Positions 60,085 to 64,000 of a stretch of DNA of 64,000 nucleotides are shown here, in pieces. The position numbers were made by a program, and so were the translations under genes. The notes beneath the pieces were generated by a model. The model made no database searches and had not been told where the DNA came from. It worked only from the letters and a program-made list of their open reading frames with translations. The DNA comes from Gammaproteobacteria bacterium. Lineage in GTDB: Bacteria; Pseudomonadota; Gammaproteobacteria; Eutrophobiales; Eutrophobiaceae. Location: NCBI GenBank assembly GCA_016193395.1, contig JACPSH010000019.1, positions 1 to 64,000 of the forward strand, in the 5' to 3' direction. How positions within the stretch are numbered: position 1 is the stretch's first letter; each line of letters starts with the position of its first letter.

Positions 60085-61107
60085 TCAATGTCCCACCCAG
60101 TCCCTGAGCCACGGTTGGAATGCCTGCATCCTGGCCGCGACTGCTGCATAGTCCACCTGCATGACGTTCAGGGTCTCCAGCCTGCGGACATCGGCCGGCG
60201 TCTCCACGCCCGGATGCAGTGGAATCTGCGCCGCATCGGAAAAAGCGAGCTTCCTTTCCGTCTCGCGTGAGAGCAGGTAGTCGATCAGCTTCTTGCCCGC
60301 TGCCGGGTGCGGGCCATCCTTGATCAGCAACACGGCGTTCGGAACGATGAAACAACCGGGGCCGCCACCCTCCTGGTCCGGGTAGATGCCTTCCACGGGT
60401 TGTCCCTGTCTTTCACGGCTATACACATCGTCGCTGTCCACCAGGGCGAAATCAAAGGCTCCCCTGGCCACCTGGTCGGCGCTCTCCCCATTGCTGGAGG
60501 AGATGTGAACGCCATTCCTTCGCATCGCATCCAGGAACACCTCGACCCGGTCGTCTCCCCACGCGTTGAACAACGCTGCGATGTGCGCGGTCGTGGTTCC
60601 GAACAGCGGATTGGCGATGACGGCCCTGCCGTTGAAGCGCGGGTCGGTGTAGGCCTGGATGGAGCGTGGTTTGTCTCTCAACCCCCGATGCACGATCAAA
60701 ATGCGCGCCCGTGCGGAAAAACCCGTCCAGTATCCATCGGCGTTGCGGAACTGCGCGGGGATGCCCGCAGCGCTAGGCGAGCGGTAGGACCTCGCCACAC
60801 CCCGAAGACGCAGCACTTCGGCACGTATCGGCTCGTTGGCCCAGTACACGTCGGCCTGGGGATTCGCCTTCTCCGCGATCAACCGGTTCATCACACCCGC
60901 GCTTTTGGTCTCCTCCGTGTCGTAGACCGCTTTGATCAGAATGCCGGTATCGCGCTGGAAATCGTTGAGGATTGGTTCAGAGAAGACCTGATCGTGGCTG
61001 ACATAGACGACGACCGTGTGTGCGGAGGACGGCGCCAGCACGCGCCACAGGACTGCGGCAATCACCCCGGCCAACACGACGACAAAGAACAGTCTGCCCC
61101 GGCTCAT
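60085..61107 (-). CDS. ABC transporter substrate-binding protein (family 1, FbpA-like)
   Basis: 340-aa periplasmic binding protein with an uncleaved-looking N-terminal helix (RLFFVVVLAGVIAAVLWRVLA). The type II fold is seen in VVVYVSHDQVFSEPILNDFQ, ADVYWANEPIRAEV and FDFALVDSDDVYSRERQ. It resembles iron(III)-binding AfuA/FbpA, with His and Glu at the matching N-lobe sites, but no Tyr-Tyr pair is found anywhere. The substrate is therefore uncertain. The ChrB C-terminal-domain gene ends 63 bp upstream on the same strand. Confidence 0.85.
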   Translation of the reverse strand: MSRGRLFFVVVLAGVIAAVLWRVLAPSSAHTVVVYVSHDQVFSEPILNDFQRDTGILIKAVYDTEETKSAGVMNRLIAEKANPQADVYWANEPIRAEVLRLRGVARSYRSPSAAGIPAQFRNADGYWTGFSARARILIVHRGLRDKPRSIQAYTDPRFNGRAVIANPLFGTTTAHIAALFNAWGDDRVEVFLDAMRRNGVHISSSNGESADQVARGAFDFALVDSDDVYSRERQGQPVEGIYPDQEGGGPGCFIVPNAVLLIKDGPHPAAGKKLIDYLLSRETERKLAFSDAAQIPLHPGVETPADVRRLETLNVMQVDYAAVAARMQAFQPWLRDWVGH

Positions 61108-61170
61108 TCAGACAACCTCAAAATGAATTCGAAAGGACGTGCGGCCGCGTTGACAGGCCGACGCGAATCG

Positions 61171-61623
61171 TCAGGGCCTGGGGGGCCGACCGTGCGGCTC
61201 GCTTTGACAGTATACGCACCACGCGTAGATCGCGTCGTACATGACCAGGCCATGCTCGAGCATCTCGTGATCATCGCTGAAATTGCGCGACAGGCCCACG
61301 GACAGAGCCAGCAGGCCCGGGGACTCCGGGGCAAACTCCAGCCGGGCGGTGTCCGCGCCGCGCACGATGACCGCGAGCTGTGCCAGCGCCGGATCGTTCA
61401 GCTTGTACTTGTGCAGAAAGGCATCGAAGCTGCAGCGGTCGCCGACGTGCGTCAGTTCCACTCCCGGGACGTCATAGGGGATAGCCCCGGTCTGCTGCGC
61501 CACCCGCAATACTTCCCCGGAGGGCACGAACAGGAATTCGGGTTCCCGGTCGATGAACCGAGCGATCAGCCAGGGGCAGGCGATGCGATCGATCTTGGGG
61601 CGTTCGCGCGTGACCCACTGCAT
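61171..61623 (-). CDS. Stand-alone ChrB C-terminal domain protein
   Basis: 150-aa protein equal to the C-terminal half of chromate-resistance protein ChrB. KIDRIACPWLIARFIDREPEFLFVP and LTHVGDRCSFDAFLHKYKL match the domain; SDDHEMLEHGLVMYDAIYAWC follows. The N-terminal ChrB domain is absent. Split ChrB genes are known from actinobacterial chromate loci. The start MQWVTRERPKI at 61623 is 19 bp after the upstream gene. Function is unproven; the domain may sense oxyanions. Confidence 0.82.
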   Translation of the reverse strand: MQWVTRERPKIDRIACPWLIARFIDREPEFLFVPSGEVLRVAQQTGAIPYDVPGVELTHVGDRCSFDAFLHKYKLNDPALAQLAVIVRGADTARLEFAPESPGLLALSVGLSRNFSDDHEMLEHGLVMYDAIYAWCVYCQSEPHGRPPRP

Positions 61624-61642
61624 ACGGCGGTTCGAGGCCGGC

Positions 61643-62260
61643 CTACTGCCCGCTCCAGGAAAAGTCATCGAAGGCGGTGACGCTGTCGGCCTTCGTCCAG
61701 ACTCCGACCGCGCCCGCGCCGGTAATGTGTTCGTCCTCCAGGTCGATGTAGGCTTTGCCATCGAGCATGACCTGGATGCGCTTGCCCGCGAACTCGACCC
61801 GCAGCGTGTGCCACTGATCGGCGGCCACTGGAGCATCGACGTATTTGATCGTGTGCCGGCTGCCACGCGTCGTGTAGTAAAGCGAGACATTGTCCTCCAA
61901 CGCGTTGGCCCGTGCGATGTAGTAATTGTCCCCGTCCGTCCAGCGCCACATCAGGCCGCCGGCGCGATCTTCGCTGCCCTGCATCGGCTTGATTTTGACT
62001 TCCACGAAGCCGTCTGTGATCGCGACATCGGTCTTTGCACACCACGGAAAGGTGCCGTCGCCTGATTGCGTCAGGACGTTGGGCCCGCTCGGCGCTGCGG
62101 CGTCGGCCTCAACGGTCCAAATGGGTGAACCGCGGCCGGTCACACCGCAGGTCCATCCTGCGGGCTGCACGCCGGTTGAGTCTTCATCGAACCCGGTGCT
62201 GTCCGCGAAACCGGCGCTGGAGATCAGCAATCCGGCGAAGGCAAGAAGGGTCTGTCTCAT
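61643..62260 (-). CDS. Exported DUF1080/LamG-like protein
   Basis: 205 aa. Signal peptide about 1-19 (LLAFAGLLISSAGFA), then a single concanavalin-like beta-sandwich: GFVEVKIKPMQGSEDRAGGLMWRW, NYYIARANALEDNVSLYYTTRGSR, DQWHTLRVEFAGKRIQVMLDGK, GAVGVWTKADSVTAFDDF. This layout matches DUF1080 (3-keto-disaccharide hydrolase-like) and LamG domains. The binding partner is unknown. It is packed 12-20 bp from both neighbours. Confidence 0.75.
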   Translation of the reverse strand: MRQTLLAFAGLLISSAGFADSTGFDEDSTGVQPAGWTCGVTGRGSPIWTVEADAAAPSGPNVLTQSGDGTFPWCAKTDVAITDGFVEVKIKPMQGSEDRAGGLMWRWTDGDNYYIARANALEDNVSLYYTTRGSRHTIKYVDAPVAADQWHTLRVEFAGKRIQVMLDGKAYIDLEDEHITGAGAVGVWTKADSVTAFDDFSWSGQ

Positions 62261-62272
62261 GGGCGCCTCCGT

Positions 62273-63160
62273 TCAATACGCAGCCTGGATATTCAGGGCC
62301 GACTTCACTCCCCTGGCCAGATCCTGCACCGGACCCACGCCCCAATAATGAAGGAACACATAACGCGGCGATTCGCCGATCATGTGGTTGTGTATTGCGA
62401 CGATATTGATATTCGCCGCGCGCAGGGCTTTGAGTACCTCCTGCAATTCGCCTTCAAGCATGGCGAAGTCTCCGTCCACAAGCGCCAGTTGCTCGCTTCC
62501 GGCGAAGGCCGCCCAGGTGTTGACACCCATGTCCTTGCCGATCTCATCACCGCCCATCTTCGCGCTGCGCCCGAACACCACTTTGTAGACGCCGTTCTTA
62601 AACGCGCCCCGAGTTCCCAGGATCCGCTCGATTCCGTTGGGACTGAAAGAGCTCTTGGCGGGATCGATGTTCGCCATCGGCATGGGCGGCTTCGTTGCAA
62701 TCACTTGCTTCAGTTCGCCGAACACCCGCCCTACCGCCCTGGCCAGGGTTTGTTCATCACCCATGCCGCCGATGTGCATGAACATCACCCTGGGCGAGTC
62801 CCACAGAAAGTGGTTGTGCAAGGCCGTCACTTCGATCCCGCTGTCCAGCGCCGCGCTCATGACGGGATTGACCTCGCTCTCGAGCAGCACGATATCGCCC
62901 ATCAGGATCGTATGGTCTCCGTCAGCGGCGAAGGCGGCCCAGGCCGTGAGGCCCAGATCGGGGATCATCCGCGCGCCGGCGACCGTCGCCTCGATGTCCG
63001 CCCGGGGGAAGCTGACTTTGAACACATGCTCAGCCGGGTTGAACGTGCCGCGCAGGCCGGTGAGTTGTTCAATCCGCCCGGTATCCAGTCCCGCCTCGCC
63101 CGCGAACACGCCGGGGGCGAAGCAGAACGCCAGGCAAAGCAGCGTCGGCGCGGTCTTCAT
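62273..63160 (-). CDS. Exported tandem DUF1259 (LppY/LpqO-like) protein
   Basis: 295 aa with signal peptide about 1-21. Two DUF1259 units repeat the same plan: GLTAWAAFAADG...VTALHNHFLWDSPRVMFMHIGG, then GVNTWAAFAGSE...IVAIHNHMIGESPRYVFLHYWG. LppY/LpqO-like genes occur in chromate-resistance determinants (chrL of Arthrobacter), which fits the flanking ChrB genes. The paired HNH motifs could bind metal; this is inference. ATG 63160 is chosen to precede the signal peptide. Confidence 0.85.
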   Translation of the reverse strand: MKTAPTLLCLAFCFAPGVFAGEAGLDTGRIEQLTGLRGTFNPAEHVFKVSFPRADIEATVAGARMIPDLGLTAWAAFAADGDHTILMGDIVLLESEVNPVMSAALDSGIEVTALHNHFLWDSPRVMFMHIGGMGDEQTLARAVGRVFGELKQVIATKPPMPMANIDPAKSSFSPNGIERILGTRGAFKNGVYKVVFGRSAKMGGDEIGKDMGVNTWAAFAGSEQLALVDGDFAMLEGELQEVLKALRAANINIVAIHNHMIGESPRYVFLHYWGVGPVQDLARGVKSALNIQAAY

Positions 63161-63183
63161 TTCATTCGGGGGTGTTACATTCA

Positions 63184-63219
63184 CTACAGTATAGTAGAAT
63201 ATATAACTTCCCCACGCAA
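63184..63219. promoter_or_regulatory. Divergent promoter region with a dyad (chrB / DUF1259)
   Basis: A 14-bp imperfect dyad, CTACAGTATAGTAG (63184-63197, 10 of 14 symmetric). The minus-strand promoter TTGCGT (63214-63219), 17 bp, TACTAT (63191-63196) faces the DUF1259 operon. On the plus strand TTCACT (63180-63185), 16 bp, TATAAC (63202-63207) faces chrB. The dyad overlaps both, a natural operator site for ChrB or another repressor. Confidence 0.45.
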
Positions 63220-63230
63220 GGCACGGCGTC

Positions 63231-64000
63231 ATGGCTTCCCGAGGCAAGGCCTTCCGCACTACATGGTTGCTGTTCATCCTGACGCTTCAGGGTCAGCAGG
63301 CAGCGGTGCGGATGCGCGTATGGCGGGCGCTCAAGGCGCTCGGTACGGCGGTGCTGCGCGACGGTGTCTACCTGCTTCCCAACCGCAAGGAGTTCCTCGG
63401 GCCGCTGCAGGCGCAGTCTGAAGAGGTGAACGCCTCTGGCGGCAGCGCCCAGATCCTCGAAGTCGAGGCGCGAGACCCGCGGCAGGAGGTGGAGTTTCGC
63501 CAGCTCTTCGACCGTACGCCGGCATACGAACAACTGATGATGGATATCCGCGGCCTAAGAAAGAAGATCGGCGCCAAAGATCCGGCCGCATGGCTACCGC
63601 GCGTGACCACCTTGCGTCGCGATTACGAAACCATTGCGCTGCAGGACTTCTTCCCGGGCAGCGCCCGCGAACAGACGCGCGAGGCGCTTGAGGATCTGGC
63701 CGCCGCCACCAATGCCCTGCTGTCGCCCGACGAGCCGCACGCGGCCGCCGGCCGTATCCAGCGCAAGGATCGCGCCCAGTACCAGGGCCGAACCTGGGCC
63801 ACGCGCGCCCGGCCCTGGGCTGATCGTCTGGCGAGCGCCTGGCTGATCAAGCGCTTTATCGATCCACGCGCCAAACTGTTGTGGCTGAAGAAACCCAAGG
63901 ATTGTCCGAAACGCGCGGTCGGGTACGATTTCGACGGGGCGCAGTTCACGCATCTGGGCGCCAAAGTCACCTTCGAAGTCCTGGTCGCAAGCTTCGGACT
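63231..64000 (+). CDS. chrB: Chromate resistance protein ChrB (3' end cut by window)
   Basis: 256 visible codons, open to the window edge. The N-terminal ChrB region (FRTTWLLFILTLQGQQAAVRMRVWRALKALGTAVLRDGVYLLPN) is a winged-helix-like regulatory domain. A second ChrB C-terminal-type domain begins near residue 185 (RPWADRLASAWLIKRFIDPRAKLLW). ChrB of Ochrobactrum is a chromate-responsive regulator. A ChrA chromate transporter would be expected downstream, outside the window. Confidence 0.88.
   Translation, partial: MASRGKAFRTTWLLFILTLQGQQAAVRMRVWRALKALGTAVLRDGVYLLPNRKEFLGPLQAQSEEVNASGGSAQILEVEARDPRQEVEFRQLFDRTPAYEQLMMDIRGLRKKIGAKDPAAWLPRVTTLRRDYETIALQDFFPGSAREQTREALEDLAAATNALLSPDEPHAAAGRIQRKDRAQYQGRTWATRARPWADRLASAWLIKRFIDPRAKLLWLKKPKDCPKRAVGYDFDGAQFTHLGAKVTFEVLVASFG

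Noticed and set aside
61624-61890. In-frame N-terminal extension of the ChrB C-terminal-domain protein
   Set aside because: The extension overlaps the DUF1080-like gene antisense-style in another frame and reads as Ser/Arg-rich noise; MQWVTRERPKI is the natural start.

Overview
The window is GC-rich bacterial chromosome, and its gene order points to a gammaproteobacterium of the Smc-using kind (Chromatiales, Nevskiales or Xanthomonadales-like) rather than an enteric. The evidence is: the yceD-rpmF-plsX-fabHDG-acpP-fabF-pabC-mltG-tmk-holB-pilZ-tatD block; the rpoE-rseA-rseB-degQ-lepA-lepB-DUF4845-rnc-era-recO-pdxJ-acpS block; ZipA together with Smc; a short-form QueF; and a DksA with the usual four-cysteine finger. 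No tRNA, rRNA, CRISPR array, prophage or intact insertion sequence was seen. The species cannot be named from sequence reading alone.

Layout. 1-3.6 kb: 3'-truncated trpB (minus), then a class V aminotransferase and an exported M20 peptidase (plus). 3.6-14.7 kb: a minus-strand fatty-acid/phospholipid and cell-envelope operon, yceD through tatD. 14.8-20.2 kb: maf (plus), sppA and rluC (minus), then rne (plus) behind a 480-bp leader. 20.2-32.2 kb: minus-strand prfC, acpS, pdxJ, recO, era, rnc, DUF4845, lepB, lepA, degQ, rseB, rseA and rpoE, so the envelope-stress sigma factor leads a long translation/processing operon. 32.3-33.9 kb: nadB (plus). 34-41.4 kb: smc-zipA-ligA-diguanylate cyclase (minus). 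41.5-46.7 kb: queF, cysZ and dksA (plus), DAHP synthase (minus), a retropepsin-like protease (plus) and glutaryl-CoA dehydrogenase (minus). 46.8-50.3 kb: a CHASE4-GGDEF protein followed directly by a DUF885 peptidase-like protein.

50.3-64 kb is the accessory part. Two inverted, hairpin-forming repeat copies (BIME-like) sit between convergent genes. A cobalamin riboswitch precedes btuB and a PduO-type cobalamin adenosyltransferase. Upstream is a nine-gene, tightly packed minus-strand array: a tandem-DUF1259 (LppY/LpqO) protein, a secreted DUF1080/LamG-like protein, a stand-alone ChrB C-terminal domain, a three-component ABC transporter, a dCache-HAMP-PP2C phosphatase, an aldo/keto reductase and a type II sulfide:quinone oxidoreductase. 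It diverges from a full-length chrB that runs off the window. ChrB and LppY/LpqO genes are known from chromate-resistance loci. The fused transporter and phosphatase module is the best candidate here for an undescribed system.

The other strong observation is a set of heptanucleotide repeats in intergenic positions. One lies directly in front of fabD, where it forms a 19-codon upstream ORF whose stop overlaps the fabD start as ATGA. Because the unit is 7 nt, a change in copy number would shift that reading frame.
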